12,654 nt of DNA from JBBPYR01 sp038199755 (GTDB taxonomy: Bacteria > Chloroflexota > Ktedonobacteria > Ktedonobacterales > Ktedonobacteraceae): positions 1-12,654 of the forward strand of contig JBBPYR010000148.1 in the NCBI GenBank assembly GCA_038199755.1. The letters run 5' to 3'. Below, in pieces: positions 6,665 through 12,654 of the stretch. A model generated the notes under the pieces. It worked only from the letters and a program-made list of their open reading frames with translations. It was not told the origin of the DNA and made no database searches. Position 1 is the stretch's first letter; each line of letters begins with the position of its first letter. The translations under genes and the position numbers were made by a program.

Positions 6665-6668
6665 GGAG
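6665..6668 (+). promoter_or_regulatory. Ribosome binding site supporting the GTG start of the NACHT gene
   Basis: GGAG lies eight bases before GTG 6677. No in-frame ATG nearby has a comparable site, and starting here keeps the first membrane segment. Confidence 0.6.
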
Positions 6669-6676
6669 TATTCGTC

Positions 6677-8200
6677 GTGCCAGAGAATGGAACCTCCGCG
6701 CAATCGTCCCGATTGGTAAGATTCTGCCTTGGGCTCTGGCGGATACTGCTCTATATCTGGGGCACGTTGATTGTCGGAATTGTAGTGAGTACGATTGCTA
6801 ACTACAACACAACCACGACGGATACACCACTCTCCAAACTGTACCTTGTACACGATGCGCTTACCTACCCCATCCCTACATTTGCTAGTCTGGGTGCTTT
6901 GGTGTTGCTGACCATCACTGCATGGTTCGGTAGCCGGGAAAAAAAGGCCGTAATTCCGCACCCACTCTCCATGCAGGAACGGATACATGTGCTGGGTCGC
7001 TTGCGCTTGCGGTACGAACAGATGCAAGCACAATCATTACAAGACTTGGTACAGATAGAATTGGGATTGGCTTCCAGACCAGCAGCAATTCAGAATGCTG
7101 CGAGTCTATCTTTACGCCTCCCCGATCAGCCCGAACAACTCCTCCCTTCTCACTTCTCCATTGTAGATGCTTATGAGCAGGCACAGCAAGAATTGCTTAT
7201 TCTTGGCGAACCAGGTGCAGGCAAATCGACCTTGTTGCTAGAATTGGCACATCACTTGGTAGAGCAGGCTGAGCAGGATACCAAGCAGCCGTTACCCGTT
7301 CTGCTACCGCTTTCCTCTTGGGCTACCAATCGTCTTCCTTTACAGGAGTGGCTCAGTGAACAATTTGTACTACTCTATGATGTTCCTCGCAATCTTAGTC
7401 GGCAATGGATACAAGCGGAACAACTGCTCTTTCTTCTGGATGGTCTAGATGAAATGGGAGTATCTGCGCGTACTGCTTGCATCACTGCTATCAATGCCTA
7501 TCATCGTGAACACTTACAACCGCTTGTCATTTGTAGTAGAACCAATGAGTATGATACCGCCTCGCAGTATGAGCGACTTGCATTGCACAATGCAGTAGTT
7601 GCACAACCACTTTCTCTAAAGCTGGTCGATACCTACCTCAAGAATATTGGCAACCCTCTTGTAGCTTTACGCGCCGCACTGAAAAAGAACCCTATATTGG
7701 CAGAAATAGCAACTACGCCACTTATGTTGCAAGTCCTCATCCTCGCTTATCAGGATACCTCGGTACGAGAGCTTTCTAACAAGGAAACCCTATTACAACA
7801 ACAGGTCTGGGATGATTTTGTACAGCGCATGGTTAGCCGTAAAGGAGATAAAAACCGCTATCCACTCTCCATCACCACAACATGGCTTGGTCATCTAGCA
7901 CAACAGATGCGAGAGCACAACCAAACTATTTTCTTCTTGGAGCGGCTTCAACCTGATTGGCTTTATAAAAAGAAAAGAGTTCTTTATCAATGGAGCGTCG
8001 GGCTGAGCGTCGGGCTGAGCGGCGGGCTGGATGCTGTCATACAACACTGTATTTTGCGCTTTTGGCTCTGGCACACACACCTGTTTCCCTGGGGGCGGTG
8101 CCATTCCTTGAAGATGCCACTGCTTGTGCTCTACTTCGGAAGGTCGGTGGTGGATATAGCTTCATTCATCGTCTCCTATTGGAGCACTTTGCTGATTTAG
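6677..8200 (+). CDS. Membrane-anchored NACHT domain NTPase (STAND), 3' end frameshifted
   Basis: As read, this is 507 residues from a GTG start. Two membrane segments (about 20-41 and 66-85) anchor it. A linker leads to the NACHT ATPase: Walker A GEPGAGKST (177-185), Walker B LLFLLDGLDEM (250-260), and a sensor-like VICSRTNEY (284-292). NACHT proteins are signal-transducing ATPases that switch on ligand binding. A Gly-Leu repeat stretch (SVGLSVGLSGGL, about 439-450) follows. After FPWG (residue 473) the frame runs into Arg/His-rich and then atypical residues, while the -1 frame continues with AVPFLEDATA and VGGGYSFIHRLLLE, which fits the usual C-terminus of this family. The true product was probably 513 residues. 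No WD40 or TPR sensor domain is attached, and the WD40 gene at 1592 is too distant to be an operon partner. Confidence 0.85.
   Translation: MPENGTSAQSSRLVRFCLGLWRILLYIWGTLIVGIVVSTIANYNTTTTDTPLSKLYLVHDALTYPIPTFASLGALVLLTITAWFGSREKKAVIPHPLSMQERIHVLGRLRLRYEQMQAQSLQDLVQIELGLASRPAAIQNAASLSLRLPDQPEQLLPSHFSIVDAYEQAQQELLILGEPGAGKSTLLLELAHHLVEQAEQDTKQPLPVLLPLSSWATNRLPLQEWLSEQFVLLYDVPRNLSRQWIQAEQLLFLLDGLDEMGVSARTACITAINAYHREHLQPLVICSRTNEYDTASQYERLALHNAVVAQPLSLKLVDTYLKNIGNPLVALRAALKKNPILAEIATTPLMLQVLILAYQDTSVRELSNKETLLQQQVWDDFVQRMVSRKGDKNRYPLSITTTWLGHLAQQMREHNQTIFFLERLQPDWLYKKKRVLYQWSVGLSVGLSGGLDAVIQHCILRFWLWHTHLFPWGRCHSLKMPLLVLYFGRSVVDIASFIVSYWSTLLI
7993..8028 (+). repeat. 12-base tandem repeat coding Gly-Leu units
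   Basis: Three copies of GAGCGTCGGGCT (7993-8004, 8005-8016, 8017-8028; the third has one change) encode the SVGLSVGLSGGL run. Such GLxxGL arrays are often longer in related NACHT proteins (from memory of the family). A length-variable repeat of this kind can expand or shrink by slippage. Confidence 0.85.
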
Positions 8201-8217
8201 ACAATCAAGTCTCCTAG
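8093..8217 (+). pseudogene. Out-of-frame C-terminal tail of the NACHT gene (frameshift at a G5 run)
   Basis: After the GGGGG run at 8091-8095, the -1 frame codes AVPFLEDATACALLRK, VGGGYSFIHRLLLEHFADL and a short end, stopping at TAG 8215-8217. This is the expected family tail, 40 residues long. One additional G in the run, or a -1 slip on the GGG codon at 8093-8095, would join it to the NACHT frame. It could be a real mutation, a base-calling error in the G run, or recoding. Mutation or error seems likelier than programmed slippage, because no classical slippery heptamer is present. Confidence 0.75.
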
Positions 8218-8351
8218 CGTAAACATAAGCCGTTCACAAGGCAACTGCTGTCACACTCGCTGTCAAATCGCTGTAATTTCCGTCACAATCTGTCGTGGCA
8301 TAAGAATAGAAGCGGGTTGAGGACAGTGGGGTATGCGTTTGGGGGCGGCTG

Positions 8352-8360
8352 TGGTATAAT
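8352..8360 (+). promoter_or_regulatory. Extended -10 promoter of the HerA-type operon
   Basis: TGGTATAAT matches the extended -10 consensus exactly. No proper -35 lies 17 bases upstream. Transcription would start near 8367, with a leader of about 84 bases before the ATG at 8451. Confidence 0.6.
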
Positions 8361-8406
8361 TCCCTTCAAACAAAACCATTTGTTCTAACAGCCACTGTGG
8401 AGAGCA

Positions 8407-8472
8407 ATGAGCAGATGGGAACAGATCGTACATATTTGTGAGGTAGAGCGATGTCTATTGGCAAGATCGTAA
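8407..8472 (+). CDS. Possible 21-residue leader peptide overlapping the next gene
   Basis: ATG 8407 opens a 21-codon frame (starting MSRWEQIVHICEVERC) that stops at 8470-8472, inside the next gene. GGAG stands four bases before it. Such an overlap could couple translation, but 66 bases can be open by chance and I recognise no attenuation structure. Confidence 0.2.
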   Translation: MSRWEQIVHICEVERCLLARS

Positions 8473-9149
8473 AATCGGACTCGCATATAAACTATGTTTG
8501 TCAGATTTACGGCCCACGCGAAGTCGAGGTTGAATTAACCCCTGCCGATTATGCGTTTGGCCGCTTTGTGCGTATCGCCATCCGTTCCGCGCAGGTCAAT
8601 GACCCGATGGAGCTTGCGAAGTTTGATGGCAGTGGCAGGCAAGAGCCGGTCAACTACGCGGTTGGCGTTATCTATGACACCATCTTGCTGAACCCCACCT
8701 TTGGCTCATTGGGGCCACGCCTCTCCAACGAGACGCAGGTCGAACTGTTCTCCCCCGACTATATTTCAGAGAAGGCCGTGCTGGTCTATGTCATGGTGCT
8801 CGGCATGATGGAGCAGCGCATCACCGCGCAAGGAAAACTCAACACGCTCGCAGTGATGCACGGCGTACCTCTGCTGTCACTTGAACTCGGCAGCGAGATC
8901 GAAACCATGAGCGACGATGAAGTACGCGCCTTTCACTTTTTTCATGATCCCGCACGCCTGGACAACCCCGCTCCCTATTTGCATATGGGGTATCTGCCAC
9001 ATATCATCTCTCAGCGTAACAGCTTACTGCCAATGGTGACATTGGGCATCATTGATCAACTGGAAAAGCTCTTTCCCCAAAACCTAGCATTGCTTTCAAT
9101 TGTCAAGCGGAATTTTGCGTGGCGGCTCAAGGTTGAAACCACCGGCTAA
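8451..9149 (+). CDS. HAS-barrel-like protein, putative partner of the HerA-type ATPase
   Basis: I do not recognise this 232-residue protein as a named family. Its first 85 residues (IGKIVKSDSHINYVCQIYG, then DYAFGRFVRIAI, then YAVGVIYDTIL) have the strand and glycine pattern of the HAS barrel found at the N-terminus of HerA-type ATPases. The rest (about 105-232) looks mainly helical and includes a hydrophobic stretch, VLVYVMVLGMM. No nuclease motif or membrane signal is clear. GAGG lies seven bases before the ATG. The gene is 46 bases ahead of the ATPase in the same direction, so a complex of the two is likely. It may load, anchor or regulate the ATPase ring. The HAS-barrel assignment is by eye. 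Confidence 0.7.
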   Translation: MSIGKIVKSDSHINYVCQIYGPREVEVELTPADYAFGRFVRIAIRSAQVNDPMELAKFDGSGRQEPVNYAVGVIYDTILLNPTFGSLGPRLSNETQVELFSPDYISEKAVLVYVMVLGMMEQRITAQGKLNTLAVMHGVPLLSLELGSEIETMSDDEVRAFHFFHDPARLDNPAPYLHMGYLPHIISQRNSLLPMVTLGIIDQLEKLFPQNLALLSIVKRNFAWRLKVETTG

Positions 9150-9195
9150 TTGAGCCAAGGACAAGCATGAACACACAGGCCAGAAAGGTTCTTCG

Positions 9196-10935
9196 ATGAA
9201 CGATCAAAACAACACCAAGCCACTGCACACGTCATTCCGCAAGCCCGTAGGCATCACAAAAGGTCCCGGCGAAGCCACCCATGAGTATACCTTTGTTTCG
9301 CGTGATGAAGAACAAAAACTGAAAAACGGCGAATATGTCTATTACGAATTACTCGCGACCGAAACAGTGAACAACAATGGCAGCACGCCAGCAGACACCG
9401 TACACCGTGTGCTTGGACGCGTCCTCAAACGCGTGCCACTGCAACTTTATCCCGACACCTTTCTGGGTGAGCCAGAGATTACGCCCAATGAGGTCGCGTC
9501 CATGGTGGGCTATGATGCGCGTGTGAACGACCTTTTTGAACTGCATGTGGCCATCATGGGCTACTACGATGCCCTGACCGGCTCATTCATTAACCCTTGG
9601 ATTCCGCCACAGTCGGGCAAACAAATATTTCTGGCCGATGATCACATGCTTGCCCAGATTCTCAGTCGTAAACAGGACAAGCAACCCGGTTCCGCGACCA
9701 TCGGCTCTCTACTGACCCGCGCACCCATGGCCGTACCGATTGTGCTCTCAGTCAAAGATGTGGTCAGCACACACCTTGCCATCATCGCCAGCACGGGCGC
9801 GGGCAAAAGCTACCTTGCCAGTGTGGTGATCGAAGAGCTGATGCAGCCCCACAATAAAGCCTGTGTCTTGATTGTTGATCCACACGGCGAATACAGCACC
9901 CTCGACCAACTGATGAATGAGCCTCAATTCTCTGAGCCGGGCGATGGGCGCCACAATGGCTATCGGCCAGAGGTCAAGATTTATCAGCCAGATCAGGTCA
10001 AGGTGCGTGTCTCCTCGCTCAACATGGGCGATATGCGGCAACTGCTGACGGAAATGACGGAGAAGCAGCAATATCTACTGGGACGTGCCATGCGTAAAGT
10101 GCTAGAGATGCGCCGTGGCTCCCCCTGGAGTGTGGCAGACCTCAAGCAAGCCATTAAAGCGGTGGCGCGACAAAAAGGCGACGAGGACAACGAGGGAGCC
10201 GACGACTCCAGCACGGTGCATGCCCTGACGTGGCGCATCGAGCAACGTTTTGAGCATAGTTTTACCTTCGACGATACACAACATCTCGACCTACCAGAGA
10301 TATTCAAGCCGGGCCAGTGTACCGTGTTGCAGCTGCATGATATTGATGAGCGTGACCAGCAGGTGGTAGTTGCCACCATTTTACGTCGCCTCTATCAGGC
10401 CCGCATGGATACCGAGCGTGGCAAGGTGCATTCAGGCGAATTCTATCTCCCCTATCCCGTTTTTGTGTTACTCGAAGAGGCACACCATTTCGCCCCCGGC
10501 GGTGCAGATGTCGTCTCGACAGGCATCCTCAAACAGGTGTTGGCCGAGGGCCGTAAGTTCGGGATCGGCGTCGGCCTCATCAGCCAACGCCCCGGCAAGC
10601 TGGATGCCGATGTGCTGAGCCAATGTCAGACACAATGTATCATGCGTATCGTGAATGAAATTGACCAGAAGAGTGTCGCTTCCGCCATTGAAGGCGTGGG
10701 GCGCGATCTGCTAGATAACCTGCCTGCACTCTCAAAAGGTCAGGTCATCGTCGCGGGTGCTGGTGTCAACACACCTGTCATCTGCCGCGTGCGCACACGC
10801 ATCACCAAACACGGCGGCGAAAGCAAGGACGCACCCGACATGTGGCAGCAATACTTTAGCCCACAGGAGCGAGAAACGCGCCAGCGTGCCGATGCTCCCT
10901 TAAGCGGCAACAAAGGGTTCAATTTATTAAAATAA
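9196..10935 (+). CDS. HerA-type ATPase (DUF87 family, HAS barrel plus AAA-like motor)
   Basis: The 579-residue protein combines an N-terminal barrel-like domain (about 18-160) with a HerA/FtsK-type ring ATPase that would move double-stranded DNA. Walker A is ASTGAGKS (198-205, Lys204), with Ala in place of the usual first Gly. The family-typical VDPHGEY follows (227-233). Walker B is VFVLLEEAHHFAP (422-434), with catalytic Glu427/428. Then come EGRKFGIGVGLISQRP (451-466), with the polar sensor residue Gln464, and QCIMRI (480-485). HerA normally works with the nuclease NurA in end resection, but no NurA is in the window. AAAGG stands eight bases before the ATG. The gene sits between the HAS-barrel-like protein and a membrane protein, so a dedicated role such as defence or plasmid/chromosome handling is possible but unproven. 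Confidence 0.9.
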   Translation: MNDQNNTKPLHTSFRKPVGITKGPGEATHEYTFVSRDEEQKLKNGEYVYYELLATETVNNNGSTPADTVHRVLGRVLKRVPLQLYPDTFLGEPEITPNEVASMVGYDARVNDLFELHVAIMGYYDALTGSFINPWIPPQSGKQIFLADDHMLAQILSRKQDKQPGSATIGSLLTRAPMAVPIVLSVKDVVSTHLAIIASTGAGKSYLASVVIEELMQPHNKACVLIVDPHGEYSTLDQLMNEPQFSEPGDGRHNGYRPEVKIYQPDQVKVRVSSLNMGDMRQLLTEMTEKQQYLLGRAMRKVLEMRRGSPWSVADLKQAIKAVARQKGDEDNEGADDSSTVHALTWRIEQRFEHSFTFDDTQHLDLPEIFKPGQCTVLQLHDIDERDQQVVVATILRRLYQARMDTERGKVHSGEFYLPYPVFVLLEEAHHFAPGGADVVSTGILKQVLAEGRKFGIGVGLISQRPGKLDADVLSQCQTQCIMRIVNEIDQKSVASAIEGVGRDLLDNLPALSKGQVIVAGAGVNTPVICRVRTRITKHGGESKDAPDMWQQYFSPQERETRQRADAPLSGNKGFNLLK

Positions 10936-10947
10936 GAAGGACAAAAG

Positions 10948-11319
10948 ATGGCAAGTCGTACATCAGTATCACTTTATACCACTGTGATTATCGCCCCGTT
11001 CGCCTGGGCTGGCCTGTTGCTGTTTACGCGCTTCATTCCACCGCATAGTTTCAGCGCGTTTGTCCTCTTTTTTAGCATTTTAAGCGTTGCGCTGATTTGC
11101 ACACTGACCCCCGTTGCCTATGCGATTAACGAGCGTTTGCTGGCAACACGCCTCTATCATGCTACCATGCGGCACGCACTTCGTCAGGCTATCCTGCTTT
11201 CACTCGCGATTGTGCTCAATTTGATCTTGCGGGCCTTGCATAGCTGGAACATCTTTATGGCGATTGTCATTCTCGGCGCGGCTGTGATTATCGAAATTTT
11301 ATCGCTGGCACGTAAATAA
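10948..11319 (+). CDS. Small four-helix membrane protein of unknown function
   Basis: The 123-residue protein is almost entirely hydrophobic, with four predicted membrane helices at about 8-30, 35-60, 77-97 and 99-120. A basic, polar loop (INERLLATRLYHATMRHALR) lies between helices 2 and 3. No family motif is recognised. It starts 12 bases after the ATPase stop, with GAAGG seven bases ahead of the ATG, and ends only six bases before the glycosyltransferase, so it is firmly part of this operon. It might anchor the ATPase complex or serve the glycosyltransferase at the membrane. The sequence cannot decide between these. Confidence 0.8.
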   Translation: MASRTSVSLYTTVIIAPFAWAGLLLFTRFIPPHSFSAFVLFFSILSVALICTLTPVAYAINERLLATRLYHATMRHALRQAILLSLAIVLNLILRALHSWNIFMAIVILGAAVIIEILSLARK

Positions 11320-11325
11320 AGCACG

Positions 11326-12237
11326 ATGCGTATCTTGCTGATTCGCCCCGGTGCCATCGGTGATAGTCTGCTCGCTTTCCCCATCATGCAGGCGTTGCGC
11401 ACCCAACAGCGTGCAGTTCATATCACCTTTGTCAGTAATGGCGCGGTCCTACCGCTGGCACAAGCTTTTCAGCTTGCCGATGAGGTGTTCGATTACGGCC
11501 ATCCCCTGTGGAGCGAACTCTTTCTGCCACCAGATCGCTATAGCCTGCGCTTCCGCACCCTATTGGAGCAGACCGACCGCGTTATCTGCTGGCTACACGA
11601 CGATGATGGCATAGTCGTACAGGGTTTACAAGCACTGGGCATCAAGCATATCACTGTTGCACCTGGGCGTCCCGCGCCGGGAGTGCGGCTATACATTGTG
11701 GATTATCTGTCACAAACGATTGGTATGCAAGCAACTCCCGTATGGGTAACATCCATGTCGCCTGCCGTTGCCAAAGATGCCCCCATCGCCATCCATCCTG
11801 GCAGCGGTGGCACACAAAAATGTTGGCCGCTTTCCTCATTCATCACAGTTATTGAGACGTTGCTGCAACGATCTCTTCCAGTGCTCCTATTAGGGGGGCC
11901 AGCCGACCATGTGCGTATGCAAGAGATACAGCAGCACATGCGACAAGTGGGTGAAACACCAACAAAAAATGACGCCCTCTTCTCAACGCTGCTTGATGCC
12001 CCGTTAATAACGGTAGCGGAGCACCTACAACGGTGCCGAGGATATCTTGGCAACGATTCAGGCATCACCCACCTGGCTGCTATGTTGAGCATACCCACAA
12101 TTGCTCTATTCGGCCCTAGCGATCCCGCTGTCTGGCATCCCATCGGCAGCCATGTCCATATTCTCCATGAGCCAGATTTGCCAGATATGTCGCCAGATAC
12201 GGTGATGCGCGCATTAGAGGCGTTTATTCTTGTATAA
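11326..12237 (+). CDS. Glycosyltransferase family 9 (heptosyltransferase-like)
   Basis: This 303-residue enzyme has the GT-B layout of family 9, which transfers sugars such as heptose from ADP-activated donors. The N-terminal RPGAIGDSLLAFP (7-19) matches the family's opening, with acceptor-side Asp13. The C-terminal donor domain has IHPGSGGTQKCWP (156-168) and GNDSGITHLAAM (242-253), followed by FGPSDPAVW. Length is near the usual 300-350. Family 9 enzymes classically build lipopolysaccharide cores. Ktedonobacteria are generally regarded as lacking an LPS outer membrane, so here a surface or exopolysaccharide, or a glycolipid, is a likelier product. It follows the membrane gene by six bases with a weak ribosome site, suggesting translational coupling. 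Donor and acceptor are unknown. Confidence 0.93.
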   Translation: MRILLIRPGAIGDSLLAFPIMQALRTQQRAVHITFVSNGAVLPLAQAFQLADEVFDYGHPLWSELFLPPDRYSLRFRTLLEQTDRVICWLHDDDGIVVQGLQALGIKHITVAPGRPAPGVRLYIVDYLSQTIGMQATPVWVTSMSPAVAKDAPIAIHPGSGGTQKCWPLSSFITVIETLLQRSLPVLLLGGPADHVRMQEIQQHMRQVGETPTKNDALFSTLLDAPLITVAEHLQRCRGYLGNDSGITHLAAMLSIPTIALFGPSDPAVWHPIGSHVHILHEPDLPDMSPDTVMRALEAFILV

Positions 12238-12274
12238 GCAAGCATAGTGAGCAATAGCCCTTTTAGGGTATTTC

Positions 12275-12303
12275 TTGTATATATACAAAGAATTCACTAT
12301 ACT
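12275..12303 (+). promoter_or_regulatory. Promoter with overlapping palindrome, upstream of the last gene
   Basis: TTGTAT (12275-12280) and TATACT (12298-12303) stand 17 bases apart. The perfect 14-base palindrome TTGTATATATACAA (12275-12288) covers the -35 and is a candidate operator. Outer arms ATAGTGA (12244-12250) and TCACTAT (12294-12300) could also pair around it. The leader to GTG 12435 would be about 125 bases. Confidence 0.5.
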
Positions 12304-12376
12304 GATTTACTGTGACACCATAAAGAAAAGAGATGGAGAAACCGCCCCTACTGAAATGCTTCGGTTGTTGCGGTGA

Positions 12377-12410
12377 GGATGCCCACAAGGGACGGATGCC
12401 CACGAGGGAC
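12377..12410. repeat. 17-base tandem repeat in a likely dispersed intergenic element
   Basis: GGATGCCCACAAGGGAC (12377-12393) is followed at once by GGATGCCCACGAGGGAC (12394-12410), differing at one base. ATCCCTAC follows, similar to the GTCCCTAC end of the palindrome at 2870-2952. The stretch, perhaps with the GC-rich bases from about 12340, lies in the leader of the next gene and looks like a small repetitive element. Confidence 0.7.
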
Positions 12411-12420
12411 ATCCCTACTA

Positions 12421-12426
12421 GAGGAG
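12421..12426 (+). promoter_or_regulatory. Ribosome binding site supporting the GTG start at 12435
   Basis: GAGGAG stands eight bases before GTG 12435, an ideal distance. It decides this start over any downstream ATG in the frame. Confidence 0.6.
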
Positions 12427-12434
12427 ATAGTACT

Positions 12435-12654
12435 GTGATTGATGAGGAGACAGATAAACGACCTGTTTTCGCTAGGCAAAGTGGGCACACGCCCTCAGAA
12501 AAACTAGTGTTGTCAGCGGCCTCTCCCTTGCCTGCTGCTGATAGCAATCAGGCAAATGGGCATGAGCAGCATACCATTGCGATGCCACTCGAAGCACCAT
12601 CCTATCAACCACCAACACCTTACCAACCACTCCCGGCCACATATGACGCATCGA
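12435..12654 (+). CDS. Hypothetical proline-rich protein, partial at the right edge
   Basis: From GTG 12435 the frame stays open for 73 codons to the window end. I do not recognise it. The visible part is polar and low in complexity: it begins VIDEETDKRPVFARQSGH and becomes Pro/Tyr/Gln-rich (APSYQPPTPYQP). Such a stretch is typical of a disordered N-terminal tail before a membrane or enzymatic domain that would lie outside the window. The good ribosome site, upstream promoter and unbroken frame favour a real gene over the antisense frame at 12263-12547. Confidence 0.6.
   Translation, partial: MIDEETDKRPVFARQSGHTPSEKLVLSAASPLPAADSNQANGHEQHTIAMPLEAPSYQPPTPYQPLPATYDAS

Larger units (their letters stand above)
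6408..6676. other. Intergenic region between divergent hicA and NACHT genes
   Basis: Apart from the hicA promoter at 6429-6437 and the ribosome site of the NACHT gene, I see no gene, strong hairpin or repeat. The promoter of the NACHT gene should be here, but no convincing -35/-10 pair was found. Confidence 0.5.

Noticed and set aside
7993..8028. Short tandem repeat as a possible CRISPR or minisatellite
   Set aside because: The 12-base units are contiguous, without spacers, and in frame within the NACHT gene.
9349..10379. Several minus-strand frames within the HerA-type ATPase
   Set aside because: These are shadows of a well-supported ATPase gene with all its motifs.
12263..12547. 94-codon minus-strand frame
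   Set aside because: It covers the promoter, tandem repeat and start of a plus-strand gene with a better ribosome site.

Overview
The window looks like a chromosomal segment of a Ktedonobacteria-like Chloroflexota. This is an inference from gene content. The supporting features are a NACHT ATPase with Gly-Leu repeats and a VGGGY...HRLLLE tail, a WD40 propeller carried on a lipoprotein, a sugar-type binding protein with a twin-arginine lipoprotein signal, HicA/HicB modules, and intergenic palindromes ending in GTAGGGAC/GTCCCTAC. Genes are loosely packed, with many long intergenic stretches. No rRNA, tRNA, CRISPR array, transposase or phage gene was recognised.

Left part (1-3602): a solute-binding lipoprotein runs off the left edge on the minus strand. 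It is separated by a 612-base gap from a plus-strand, seven-bladed WD40 lipoprotein that has a near-consensus promoter (TTGACA-N17-TACAAT). This gene converges on a minus-strand manganese-type superoxide dismutase. The gap between them holds two large hairpins, one with 30-base arms.

Middle part (3726-6460): mostly small regulatory or stress genes. They are a GNAT acetyltransferase next to an orphan HicB, a single-domain response regulator, an ArsR-type repressor, and a complete hicA-hicB pair that overlaps by four bases and is followed by a strong hairpin terminator. The orphan HicB and the paired HicB are close paralogues (38 of 61 aligned residues identical by hand alignment).

Right part (6677-12654): a membrane-anchored NACHT ATPase starts at GTG. 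It appears frameshifted near its 3' end, because the family-like C-terminus continues in the -1 frame after a GGGGG run. Next is a likely four-gene operon, preceded by a TGGTATAAT extended -10. It encodes a HAS-barrel-like protein of 232 aa, a HerA-type hexameric ATPase of 579 aa, a four-helix membrane protein of 123 aa, and a family 9 glycosyltransferase. No NurA-type nuclease is present, so the HerA-type ATPase with a separate HAS-barrel-like partner is the best candidate for an undescribed system. A further proline-rich gene starts at GTG 12435, behind its own promoter and a 17-base tandem repeat, and leaves the window at the right edge.
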